From Clostridiaceae bacterium UBA4839 (GTDB lineage Bacteria; Bacillota; Clostridia; Clostridiales; Caloramatoraceae), in NCBI GenBank assembly GCA_002400085.1, contig DHEX01000084.1, positions 5,083-11,643 on the forward strand: DNA of 6,561 nt, written 5' to 3'. Of the stretch, positions 1 through 6,426 are shown in pieces (positions within the stretch are counted from its first letter, which is position 1; each line of letters begins with the position of its first letter). The position numbers and the translations under genes are program-made. Below the pieces are notes generated by a model, which saw only the letters and a program-made list of their open reading frames with translations, did not search any database and had not been told where the DNA came from.

Positions 1-33
1 AGAACATCTTTGCAAACGGAAAAAGTGAATGGA

Positions 34-86
34 ATATATTTTTCTTATCTCCGCGGTGGATTAAATCTAAATTACGAATTACAGAT
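34..86 (+). repeat. Dispersed intergenic repeat, copy 1
   Basis: This is the reference copy of a short repeat seen three times in the window. Positions 41-86 align without gaps to 2519-2564 with 41 of 46 bases identical, including an unbroken 20-base match (55-74). Positions 34-54 are an exact 21-base inverted match to 6454-6474, and 68-86 match 6412-6430 inverted at 17 of 19. It lies in the non-coding stretch before mnmA and has no reading frame. The family is not one I can name, and its limits are uncertain at both ends. Confidence 0.7.
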
Positions 87-141
87 GCAGAAAATAAGGC
101 TTTGCCTTTAAGTTTAGCTTGATGGTAAAGTACTGATATAT

Positions 142-148
142 GAGGTGG
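142..148 (+). promoter_or_regulatory. mnmA ribosome binding site before a TTG start
   Basis: GAGGTGG lies four bases before the TTG at 153. It is what fixes the TTG as the mnmA start. The next in-frame ATG (177) is at residue 9, already inside the conserved N-terminal strand, and has no such site. I saw no convincing promoter in 1-141. A TTGCCT (102-107) followed 18 bases later by TAAAGT (126-131) is a poor candidate, so mnmA may be transcribed from upstream of the window. Confidence 0.75.
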
Positions 149-152
149 TAAA

Positions 153-1232
153 TTGAGAGAAAAGGTTGTACTTGGAATGAGCGGCGGGGTTGATAGTTCT
201 GTTGCAGCATATATGTTAAAAGAAGAGGGCTATGATGTTATTGGTGTTACTATGCAGGTTTGGCCTTCTGACAAGGAATATGAAGAAAAAGAAGGAGAAT
301 GCTGCTCACTTTCTGCAGTTAATGATGCAAGAAAAGTAGCAGATAAACTTGATATACCATATTATGTAATGAACTTTAAAGATGTTTTTGAAAAAAAGGT
401 AATTCAATACTTTATAGATGAATACAGTATAGGAAGAACTCCAAATCCATGCATTGCCTGCAACAAGTACATTAAATTTGGTGAATTATTAAAAAAAGCT
501 AATATGCTTGGAGCAGAATATGTTGCAACAGGCCATTATGCAAAAATAATAAAAGATGAAGATACAGGAAGATTTTTATTAAAAAGAGCTAAAGATGATA
601 AAAAAGATCAAACTTATGTGCTTTATAACTTGACTCAATACCAGCTGTCTCATACTCTTATGCCGCTTTCAGGCTATACGAAGGATAAGGTAAGAGAAAT
701 AGCAGGGGAGATTGGACTTGATGTTGCTCATAAAAAGGATAGTGAAGAGATTTGCTTTATACCTGATAATGATTATGGAGCTTTTTTAAAAAAGAGAATT
801 CCAGATAAAATTAAAGAAGGTTATTTCGTTGATATGAATGGGAAGGTAATTGGAAAGCATAAGGGAATTGCTAATTATACTATAGGTCAAAGAAAGGGTT
901 TAAATCTTGCTCTTGGGAAGCCTGTTTTTGTAATAGATATTGTCCCTGAAAAAAACATTGTGGTTATTGGGGACGAAAAGGAAATATTTAGAAGCGAGCT
1001 TTATGCTAAAAATATTAATTTTATTCCATTTGATAATTTAAAAGGGGATATGAGGGTAACTGCCAAAATAAGATATGCAGCTAAAGAAAGCCCTGCAACT
1101 ATATGCCCATATAAGGATGGAGTTATGGTTAAATTTGATAGTCCGCAAAGAGCAATAACAAAAGGGCAGTCTGTAGTATTTTATGATAGGGACATAGTGG
1201 TTGGCGGAGGAATTATTGAGGACATTTATTAA
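153..1232 (+). CDS. mnmA: tRNA-specific 2-thiouridylase MnmA
   Basis: MnmA adenylates and thiolates U34 of the tRNAs for Glu, Gln and Lys in the cytoplasm, using sulfur relayed from a cysteine desulfurase. The 359 residues match the usual family length. The N-terminal PP-loop SGGVDSSV (10-17) binds ATP. Other family signatures are NPCIACNKYIKFG (98-110), ATGHYA (125-130), QTYVLY (153-158), SEEICFIPD (197-205) and TIGQRKGL, followed by the C-terminal beta-barrel with PQRAITKGQ. By alignment from memory with E. coli MnmA, C103 and C201 correspond to the catalytic pair C102/C199. C100 replaces the Asp found there, giving a C-x-x-C plus a distant Cys. Start is TTG, supported by GAGGTGG. The end overlaps the convergent O-antigen ligase gene by 20 bases. 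In many clostridia mnmA follows iscS/nifU genes, but these are not visible here. Confidence 0.96.
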   Translation: MREKVVLGMSGGVDSSVAAYMLKEEGYDVIGVTMQVWPSDKEYEEKEGECCSLSAVNDARKVADKLDIPYYVMNFKDVFEKKVIQYFIDEYSIGRTPNPCIACNKYIKFGELLKKANMLGAEYVATGHYAKIIKDEDTGRFLLKRAKDDKKDQTYVLYNLTQYQLSHTLMPLSGYTKDKVREIAGEIGLDVAHKKDSEEICFIPDNDYGAFLKKRIPDKIKEGYFVDMNGKVIGKHKGIANYTIGQRKGLNLALGKPVFVIDIVPEKNIVVIGDEKEIFRSELYAKNINFIPFDNLKGDMRVTAKIRYAAKESPATICPYKDGVMVKFDSPQRAITKGQSVVFYDRDIVVGGGIIEDIY

Positions 1233-2460
1233 TTGAATTTAAAATTCCAAGAAAGCAAAAATAAATTGGAGCAACTGATACAACACTAATGTTAAAAAAA
1301 GCTTGTATTATATATCCTATTATACTGCATATAAAAGGTATAATTAGGATATTTTTATTTATTGCTTTGAAGCCATTAATAATAGAAGTAACAATAAGTA
1401 AAAGATAAACTATTAAAGAAGGGATTCCGGTAGTTACTGCAATTTGGAGATATTCATTATGAGCCTTATCAATTATCAAGTTGCCTAAAGTTTCCTTAAC
1501 TTCGCTACCGTAATTGCTCATAAAAGGTATATTAAATGTATCAGGGCCATAACCTAAAATGGGCTTACTTGGAATTAGCTTTATGGCTTTTCCCCAAATA
1601 AATATTCTTGAAGAACCTGCAGTTTGCTTATAAGGCGAGTTTTTACAAACGCTTATAAAGTCTATAAATATTGTTTTAAAGCGAAGTAATACTTCATTGT
1701 TGCTGTAAAAATTGATTATAATTGAAGCTAATATAAATACAGATGTTAAGATAATTAAGCTTTTGACTCCTACTTTATTCTTTATTGACAGGATTACAAG
1801 TAAAATGAAGGAAAGGGTGCATCCAATCCATGCACTTCTGGTTTTTGAGCATAAAAGTGCTATAAATAATATAAGAGATGAAAATAAATATTTTTTTTCA
1901 TTTAAGTGTAAAAACAAGAAAATACTTATAGGTAAAATTAGTGTAATATAACTTCCCAAAAAGTCTGGATTTCCAAGGGTAGAGAAAACATAGCTATAAA
2001 TATGCCAGTCCTTTCTTATTTCATCAGGAGGAATAATATCCAATCCTAAATATTGGAAGATGCTATAAAGGCATATTAATACTCCTGTGAAAACCATATA
2101 TTTTAAATGCTTTTCCTTCAATGTATAAAGATCTGAAGAAATAGTAAATAATAATATATAGCATATATATGTTATTAACCCATCATATCTTGATTTTCTT
2201 CCCCATATTGATTGAGAAATGTTTACTGAAAAAATTGTGGATAAAAAAATAATCAATAAATAGGAAAAAGCTAAAATGTTATAGGATTTTAAATTTAATT
2301 TAACTTTATTGATTATCATATATATAAATAGGAAGGCACATAATATATATAATATTAATGCTTTTGGTAAATAAAAATAATCTTTCATCCATGGGGCTAT
2401 TATAAGCGGCAGTATGCAGACAATAAAAAGAATAAATTTATCATAAATTGTGTTCTCCAT
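1213..2460 (-). CDS. O-antigen ligase/polymerase (Wzy/WaaL) family membrane protein
   Basis: This 415-residue polytopic membrane protein has roughly eleven or twelve hydrophobic segments: about 9-24, 32-51, 60-79, 95-108, 120-139, 165-186, 190-226 (two), 234-252, 338-361, 369-389 and 391-409. Between the last clusters lies a large polar loop (about 253-337), as in Wzy_C-type enzymes. Recognisable family patterns are W-G-R-K-S-R-Y-D-G-L (86-95), LGNPDFLGSY (162-171), SKTRSAWIG (205-213), SSRIFIWGKA (283-292), LGYGPDTF (302-309) and AHNEYLQ (333-339) with the conserved His334. The family joins or polymerises lipid-linked glycans on the outer face of the membrane. In a clostridium without LPS the acceptor could be a cell-wall, S-layer or spore glycan, or a protein; nothing here decides. 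No glycosyltransferase or flippase lies beside it. The start at ATG 2460 is preferred over an upstream GTG (2469) because that GTG is part of the Shine-Dalgarno sequence. Confidence 0.87.
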   Translation of the reverse strand: MENTIYDKFILFIVCILPLIIAPWMKDYFYLPKALILYILCAFLFIYMIINKVKLNLKSYNILAFSYLLIIFLSTIFSVNISQSIWGRKSRYDGLITYICYILLFTISSDLYTLKEKHLKYMVFTGVLICLYSIFQYLGLDIIPPDEIRKDWHIYSYVFSTLGNPDFLGSYITLILPISIFLFLHLNEKKYLFSSLILFIALLCSKTRSAWIGCTLSFILLVILSIKNKVGVKSLIILTSVFILASIIINFYSNNEVLLRFKTIFIDFISVCKNSPYKQTAGSSRIFIWGKAIKLIPSKPILGYGPDTFNIPFMSNYGSEVKETLGNLIIDKAHNEYLQIAVTTGIPSLIVYLLLIVTSIINGFKAINKNILIIPFICSIIGYIIQAFFNISVVSVAPIYFCFLGILNSINKCPQ

Positions 2461-2465
2461 TAAAA

Positions 2466-2471
2466 TCACCT
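2466..2471 (-). promoter_or_regulatory. Ribosome binding site setting the O-antigen ligase start
   Basis: On the minus strand AGGTGA precedes ATG (2460-2458) by five bases. The GTG that would add three residues (M-I-L) sits inside this site, so it is very unlikely to be the start. Confidence 0.75.
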
Positions 2472-2477
2472 ATAAAA

Positions 2478-2502
2478 ATTGTAGCATACTTTTATATAAA
2501 AG
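2478..2502 (-). promoter_or_regulatory. Possible promoter region for the O-antigen ligase gene
   Basis: Read on the minus strand, TACAAT (2483-2478) resembles a -10 box and follows a perfect 14-base AT palindrome, CTTTTATATAAAAG (2489-2502). No good -35 box is seen at the right distance, and a start site at this spacing would leave a leader of only about ten bases. The call is therefore weak; the palindrome could instead be an operator or just AT-rich spacer. Confidence 0.25.
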
Positions 2503-2510
2503 AAATAACT

Positions 2511-2571
2511 AAGATTATTTTCTTATCGCAGTGGTGGATTAAATCTAAATTATGAATTAAAGATTATTTTC
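2511..2571. repeat. 12-base direct repeats bracketing repeat copy 2
   Basis: AAGATTATTTTC occurs exactly at 2511-2522 and again at 2560-2571, 49 bases apart, around the second copy of the dispersed repeat. It could be a target-site duplication or a slippage duplication. The TTTTC end of the left unit is also part of the conserved repeat, which argues against a clean target duplication. Confidence 0.5.
2519..2564 (+). repeat. Dispersed intergenic repeat, copy 2
   Basis: Aligns without gaps to 41-86 (41 of 46 identical). Differences cluster at the TCCGC block, which here reads GCAGT, plus single changes at 2553 and 2560. It lies between the divergent starts of the O-antigen ligase gene and the alaS transcription unit, ending 16 bases before the alaS -35 box. 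No open frame is present. Confidence 0.7.
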
Positions 2572-2579
2572 AAAATTAA

Positions 2580-2608
2580 TTGACAAGAATATTTAGATTA
2601 TGTATCAT
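2580..2608 (+). promoter_or_regulatory. Promoter of the alaS operon
   Basis: TTGACA (2580-2585) is a perfect -35 box and TATCAT (2603-2608) a good -10 box, separated by the ideal 17 bases. Transcription should begin near 2614-2616, about 20 bases before the first paired bases of the T-box leader, which fits a housekeeping sigma-A promoter for a T-box-controlled transcript. Confidence 0.85.
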
Positions 2609-2635
2609 ATATAAAAGAATATTTTAATTAGTAAT

Positions 2636-2848
2636 AAATGCAATGATGGGGAGGAGTACAAAAATTTATCTGCTAAAGCGAGAAGGCGGCAGGTGTAAGC
2701 CTTTACAGATTTTTTTGGAAGCAGTCCCTAAGCTCTGCTTAAAACAGCAGCACAGGCATGTGTTATATGCATGAGTGACCAATTTGGTAATTTGGGTGGT
2801 ACCGCGGAGAAAACTTCGTCCCTTTTGGGATGAGGCTTTTTTATTTTT
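2636..2848 (+). promoter_or_regulatory. T-box leader, alanine specific (alaS)
   Basis: This is a tRNA-sensing riboswitch that lets transcription continue into alaS when uncharged tRNA-Ala binds. Stem I can be traced. Its base pairs GGGA (about 2648-2651) with TCCC (2725-2728). The loop-E motif is AGTA (2655-2658) opposite GAA (2718-2720). The arm pairs ATCTG (2668-2672) with CAGAT (2706-2710). The distal part has AGCGAG (2677-2682) and GGTGTAAGCC (2692-2701), with AAGGC/GCCTT pairing. The specifier directly after GAA is GCA (2721-2723), an alanine codon. Further helices around 2731-2750 and 2756-2772 follow. The antiterminator box TGGGTGGTACCGCG (2793-2806) carries TGGT (2797-2800), which pairs with the ACCA end of tRNA-Ala, whose discriminator base is A. 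The terminator is listed separately. Specifier, discriminator and downstream gene all agree. Confidence 0.96.
2814..2848 (+). terminator. T-box regulated intrinsic terminator
   Basis: CTTCGTCCC (2814-2822) pairs with GGGATGAGG (2827-2835), with two G-U pairs and a TTTT loop, followed by a T-run (2837-2842, then 2844-2848). The T-box sequence just upstream would compete for the 5' half of this helix in the antiterminated form, which is the standard T-box switch. Confidence 0.93.
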
Positions 2849-2933
2849 AGCACTTTTTTGTAGATTGATAATGTAAAGTGTTTAAGGAAAAAGCAAAAAT
2901 AAAGGATAGCAAATTTATAGGAGGGATAGAACT

Positions 2934-5570
2934 ATGAAATATATGGGTGTAAATCAAATTAGAGAAAGTTATTTATCTTTTTTTGAGAGTAAGGGACATT
3001 TAAGGCTTCCAAGCTTTTCATTAGTACCTAAGAATGATAAAAGCTTACTTTTAATTAATGCAGGAATGGCTCCTTTAAAGCCTTATTTTACAGGGCAGGA
3101 AGTTCCACCAAGAAAAAGGGTTACAACCTGTCAAAAGTGTGTAAGAACTGGTGATATTGAAAGGGTAGGAAAAACATCAAGACATGCTACATTTTTTGAG
3201 ATGCTAGGGAACTTTTCCTTTGGGGATTATTTTAAAAAAGAAATAATACCATGGGCATGGGAGTTTATAACAAAATCATTACAAATACCAAAGGAAAAAC
3301 TTTACGTTACTATATATCTTGATGATGATGAGGCTTATGAAATATGGACTAATTCAACAGATGTAATTCCATCCCATATTTTTAGATTGGGAAAAGAAGA
3401 TAATTTTTGGGAAATAGGACAGGGGCCTTGTGGACCATGCTCTGAGATTCATTTCAATAAGACTGATGTAGAAATCAATACAGTTGAAAAATTCGTTGAA
3501 ATGGGTGAAGAGGATAAAGTGGTGGAATTTTGGAATCTTGTTTTCACTCAATTTGATAAGGATGAAAATGGAGTATATAACAGGTTAGAGCATCCTAATA
3601 TTGATACTGGCATGGGACTTGAAAGAATGGCAACAATAATGCAGGGCGTGGATAGTATATTTGAAATTGATACAATGAAAAATATATTAAATGAAGTTTG
3701 TAAAAAAGCAGGAGTTGAATATGGTGATGATCACAAAACTGATGTTTCACTCAGGATTATAACTGATCATATTAGAAGCGTTACATTTATGATAGCAGAT
3801 GGAATACTACCTTCAAATGAGGGCAGGGGTTATGTTTTAAGAAGATTGCTTAGAAGAGCTGCAAGGCACGGTAAACTTTTAGGAATAAATAATGCATTTT
3901 TATTTGAACTGTGTGATGTAGTAATAGAGAATTCAAAGGAAGCATATACAGAACTTGAGACAAAGAAAGACTATATCAAAAAAATCATTAAACTTGAAGA
4001 AGAAAAATTTGATGAAACCATCGATCAGGGTATGGGTATATTGGATGAATATATAGGCGAAATGAAAAAAGATAATGAAAAAATATTAAAAGGCGACAAG
4101 GCTTTTAAGCTGTATGATACCTATGGATTTCCAGCAGAGCTTACTTCTGAGATTCTTGAAGAGATTGGGATGAGCATTGATATGGAAGGATTTAATAATG
4201 AAATGAAGCTTCAAAAAGAAAGAGCAAGAGCTGCACGAGAAGAAACAAACTATATGGGTGCAGATATTGATGCTTATACAAGTCTTTCTTCAGACATCCA
4301 TACAGAATTTACAGGCTATGATAAGCTTGAGGATACGGGGGAAATTTTAATAATAGTTAAGGATGGAGAAAGGGTAAATAATGCACAAAGTGATGATAAA
4401 ATTTCTTTAATCCTTGACAGGACTCCATTTTATGCAGAAATGGGAGGACAGGTAGGTGATAGAGGAAAGATAATATCACAAAATGCAGAAATTGAAATTG
4501 AAGACTGCAGAAAAACATCAAATGGAAAGGTTATACACATTGGAAGAGTTATAAGTGGCAGTGTTTCAACTGGTGATAAGGTGACAGCTAAAGTTAATAA
4601 GATGAGAAGAAATGATATTTCAAGAAATCATACTGCTACCCATTTACTTGATGCAGCATTAAGAAATGTACTTGGCACTCATGTACAGCAAGCTGGCTCA
4701 TTGGTTGATGATGAAAAATTAAGATTTGATTTTACACATTTTAAACCTTTATCTGAGGAAGAGTTAAAAAAAGTTGAAAGGCTTGTAAATGAAAAAATAC
4801 TTGAGGGTTTAGATGTTGTAACTTATGAAAAAACTTTAGAAGAAGCCAAGAAAATGGGTGCAATAGCTTTGTTTGATGAAAAATATGCAGATACAGTTAG
4901 GGTAGTATGTGCTGGGGATTTCAGTATGGAGCTTTGCGGTGGGACTCATATTTCAAATACATCGTCCATTGGAATGTTTAAGATTATATCTGAAAATGGT
5001 GTGGCAGCAGGAGTAAGAAGAATAGAGGCTGTTACAGGGAAAGGCGCAGTAAACTATATAGAAAACTTAGAAAAAATATTAAAAGAAACAGCAGGAATAC
5101 TTAAAGCTCAAATAAAAGATGCTCCTTTAAAAGCACAATCTATAACGGAGGAAGTAAAACAAAAGGACAAAGAAATTGAAATATTAAAAGGCAAGATGGC
5201 TTCTAATATTTCAGATGACATTGCAAAAACATCAAGGAATATAAAAGGAATAAACGTTGTTACAGCAGTATGCGATCTTGATGTTAATGGTCTTAGAGAT
5301 TTAGGCGATAAACTTAAATGTAAGCTTGGCAAATCCATTGTAGTCCTTGCAAGCACTAAGGGTGATAAGGTGACATTTATTTCTATGGCAAGCAAGGATG
5401 CGGTAAAAGATGGAGCGCATTCGGGAGTTATTGTTAAAGAAATTGCTAAAATTGCAGGCGGCAGCGGTGGAGGAAGGCCAGATATGGCTCAGGCAGGTGC
5501 AAAGAATAAAGATAAGGTAGATGAAGCACTACAAGCTGTAACTGCTATTGTAGAAAATATGATTAAGTGA
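2934..5570 (+). CDS. alaS: Alanyl-tRNA synthetase
   Basis: Charges tRNA-Ala with alanine in the cytoplasm and hydrolyses mischarged Ser- or Gly-tRNA-Ala. At 878 residues it is full length (E. coli AlaRS is 876). The class II catalytic domain fills about 1-240, with motif 2 around RHATFFEMLGNFSFGDYF (83-100), IGQGPCGPCSEI (161-172) and motif 3 in GMGLERM (226-232). The tRNA-recognition region follows to about 450. The editing domain carries the zinc-binding set H566-x3-H570 (HTATH) and C668-GGT-H672. A charged helical linker (about 705-760) leads to the C-Ala/DHHA1 domain with GGSGGGRPDMAQAGA (842-856). All key residues are present. AGGAGGG (2919-2925) precedes ATG 2934 by eight bases, favouring it over the ATG at codon 4. 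Expression is controlled by the Ala T-box upstream. The 85-base gap after the terminator shows only a weak CACTTT/AAAGTG pairing (2851-2880). Confidence 0.98.
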   Translation: MKYMGVNQIRESYLSFFESKGHLRLPSFSLVPKNDKSLLLINAGMAPLKPYFTGQEVPPRKRVTTCQKCVRTGDIERVGKTSRHATFFEMLGNFSFGDYFKKEIIPWAWEFITKSLQIPKEKLYVTIYLDDDEAYEIWTNSTDVIPSHIFRLGKEDNFWEIGQGPCGPCSEIHFNKTDVEINTVEKFVEMGEEDKVVEFWNLVFTQFDKDENGVYNRLEHPNIDTGMGLERMATIMQGVDSIFEIDTMKNILNEVCKKAGVEYGDDHKTDVSLRIITDHIRSVTFMIADGILPSNEGRGYVLRRLLRRAARHGKLLGINNAFLFELCDVVIENSKEAYTELETKKDYIKKIIKLEEEKFDETIDQGMGILDEYIGEMKKDNEKILKGDKAFKLYDTYGFPAELTSEILEEIGMSIDMEGFNNEMKLQKERARAAREETNYMGADIDAYTSLSSDIHTEFTGYDKLEDTGEILIIVKDGERVNNAQSDDKISLILDRTPFYAEMGGQVGDRGKIISQNAEIEIEDCRKTSNGKVIHIGRVISGSVSTGDKVTAKVNKMRRNDISRNHTATHLLDAALRNVLGTHVQQAGSLVDDEKLRFDFTHFKPLSEEELKKVERLVNEKILEGLDVVTYEKTLEEAKKMGAIALFDEKYADTVRVVCAGDFSMELCGGTHISNTSSIGMFKIISENGVAAGVRRIEAVTGKGAVNYIENLEKILKETAGILKAQIKDAPLKAQSITEEVKQKDKEIEILKGKMASNISDDIAKTSRNIKGINVVTAVCDLDVNGLRDLGDKLKCKLGKSIVVLASTKGDKVTFISMASKDAVKDGAHSGVIVKEIAKIAGGSGGGRPDMAQAGAKNKDKVDEALQAVTAIVENMIK

Positions 5571-5612
5571 TATAGTATAATTAATTATTATCTAAAGAGA
5601 GGTGTGGTTTAA

Positions 5613-5867
5613 ATGACCGAACGCCATGATGAAACTATGAGTTTTAAGTTTCAACCTGAAAAAAATAATAAAACAAGAACAATATTAAATGAGGTATACA
5701 ATGCACTTAAAGAAAAGGGTTATAATCCAATAAATCAATTAGTTGGTTATATTATGTCTGGCGATCCTACTTATATTACAAGCTATAATAATGCAAGAGC
5801 AAATATAAGAAAGATTGAAAGAGATGAAATATTAGAAGAACTTTTGAAAAATTACCTTGAAAAATAA
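5613..5867 (+). CDS. ireB: IreB family regulatory phosphoprotein (UPF0297/YrzL)
   Basis: A small soluble protein of 84 residues, the usual family length. The signature block KGYNPINQLVGYIMSGDPTY with the following YNNARANIRKIERDEILEELLKNYL is diagnostic. In Enterococcus faecalis IreB is a substrate of the PASTA kinase IreK and dampens cephalosporin resistance; in other Firmicutes the role is poorly defined. From memory, E. faecalis is phosphorylated on two N-terminal threonines. The one in the D-E-T context is kept here as T8, whereas the other position appears to be His5, with T2 as the only nearby threonine. The gene starts 42 bases after alaS, with GAGGTG (5599-5604) eight bases before ATG. 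A TATAAT (5576-5581) in the gap has no matching -35 box, so co-transcription with alaS is likely. The order alaS-ireB-ruvX is conserved in Firmicutes. Confidence 0.93.
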   Translation: MTERHDETMSFKFQPEKNNKTRTILNEVYNALKEKGYNPINQLVGYIMSGDPTYITSYNNARANIRKIERDEILEELLKNYLEK

Positions 5868-5894
5868 TTGGATTAACTAATTTAATTGCTTTTA

Positions 5895-5927
5895 AGCGGT
5901 ACATTTTTGTACCGCTAATATTTTATT
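5895..5927 (+). terminator. Intrinsic terminator after ireB
   Basis: AGCGGTAC (5895-5902) and GTACCGCT (5909-5916) form a perfect 8-base-pair stem with the six-base loop ATTTTT, followed by the T-rich AATATTTTATT. The T-tract is interrupted, so termination may be partial. On the opposite strand there is no T-run, so it acts, if at all, on the alaS-ireB transcript. Confidence 0.7.
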
Positions 5928-5928
5928 A

Positions 5929-5990
5929 TCCCACTTAAGGCGGGGAATAACGGCTGCTACGCTACTGGATTGGTTCTTCTAAGAAAGTAT
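5929..5990. other. GC-richer, repeat-like stretch before ruvX
   Basis: This gene-free stretch is clearly less AT-rich than the surrounding spacer. It opens with an imperfect inverted repeat (CCCACTTAAGGCGGG, 5930-5944), continues with AACGGCTGCTACGCTACTGG (5949-5968) and ends with the short inverted TTCTTCTAAGAA (5974-5985). No second copy is in this window. It has the look of an interspersed repeat or the end of a small mobile element, but I cannot assign it. No good ruvX promoter is visible in it. Confidence 0.35.
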
Positions 5991-5999
5991 CACTTGATT

Positions 6000-6005
6000 G
6001 GAGGT
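6000..6005 (+). promoter_or_regulatory. Ribosome binding site setting the ruvX start
   Basis: GGAGGT lies four bases before ATG 6010. A TTG at 5998 is in frame but overlaps this site, so translation must begin at 6010. Confidence 0.85.
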
Positions 6006-6009
6006 AAGT

Positions 6010-6426
6010 ATGAGAGTTATAGGGCTTGATTTAGGAGATAAAACGATTGGAGTTGCTGTGAGCGATCCTTCCGGATTGATTGCACAGGGTATAAAAACCA
6101 TAAAAAGGAAGAATATTAAATATGATATTGATGAAATAATAAAGATAGTAAATGAATACAATGCGGAAAAAATAATAATGGGTCTTCCTAAAAATATGAA
6201 TGGAACCATGGGTTCTAGCAGCCAAAAAGTTATTGAATTTTCTGAAAGAATTAAAAAACACATTGATATTGAAATAATATTTCAGGATGAAAGGCTTACA
6301 ACTGTTTCTGCACAAAGAATATTAATTGAAGCCGATCTTTCAAGGGAAAAAAGAAAAAAGGTTGTTGATACTGTTGCAGCTACATATATTTTGCAAACCT
6401 ATCTTGATAGTATCTGCAATTCATAA
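6010..6426 (+). CDS. ruvX: RuvX/YqgF Holliday junction resolvase-like RNase
   Basis: A 138-residue RNase H-fold protein of the YqgF family, the typical length. In E. coli YqgF helps mature the 5' end of 16S rRNA, mycobacterial RuvX resolves Holliday junctions in vitro, and the gene is essential in several bacteria. Conserved elements are the first strand with GLDLGDKTIGVAVSD (5-19, acidic D7), IIMGLPKNMNG (55-65), FQDERLTTVSA (91-101, E94) and KVVDTVAATYIL (117-128, D120), which gives the expected acidic triad. The start is ATG 6010, set by GGAGGT. The last four codons and the stop (6412-6426) lie inside a region resembling the dispersed repeat, so the terminal I-C-N-S may be acquired. A terminator and a repeat-like stretch separate it from ireB, so it may be transcribed by read-through or from a promoter I cannot see. 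Confidence 0.95.
   Translation: MRVIGLDLGDKTIGVAVSDPSGLIAQGIKTIKRKNIKYDIDEIIKIVNEYNAEKIIMGLPKNMNGTMGSSSQKVIEFSERIKKHIDIEIIFQDERLTTVSAQRILIEADLSREKRKKVVDTVAATYILQTYLDSICNS

Noticed and set aside
45..57. Read on the minus strand, repeat copy 1 contains ACCGCGGAGA, identical to ten bases of the T-box core at 2801-2810, hinting at a decayed T-box.
   Set aside because: The upstream TGGGTGGT is absent, there is no stem I or specifier, and no terminator hairpin follows; the match is best taken as chance.
1233..1262. GAATT ... AATTC pairing just after mnmA, considered as an mnmA terminator.
   Set aside because: The five-base AT-rich stem has no T-run and lies inside the coding region of the convergent gene.
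1712..1951. Open frame of 79 codons on the + strand.
   Set aside because: It lies wholly inside the O-antigen ligase gene on the other strand, shows no family motif, and is an antisense shadow.
2851..2880. CACTTT ... AAAGTG pairing between the T-box terminator and alaS, considered as a second regulatory hairpin.
   Set aside because: Only six base pairs with an 18-base AT-rich loop and no link to the ribosome binding site; such pairing is expected by chance.
3354..3551. Open frame of 65 codons on the - strand inside alaS.
   Set aside because: Antisense to the catalytic domain of AlaRS, with no domain or ribosome binding site supporting it.
5108..5395. Open frame of 95 codons on the - strand inside alaS.
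   Set aside because: Antisense shadow of the AlaRS C-terminal region, with no recognisable protein features.
5979..6315. Two open frames of 94 codons on the - strand opposite ruvX.
   Set aside because: Both are antisense to the well-supported ruvX gene, are low-complexity hydrophobic or aromatic translations, and lack convincing starts.
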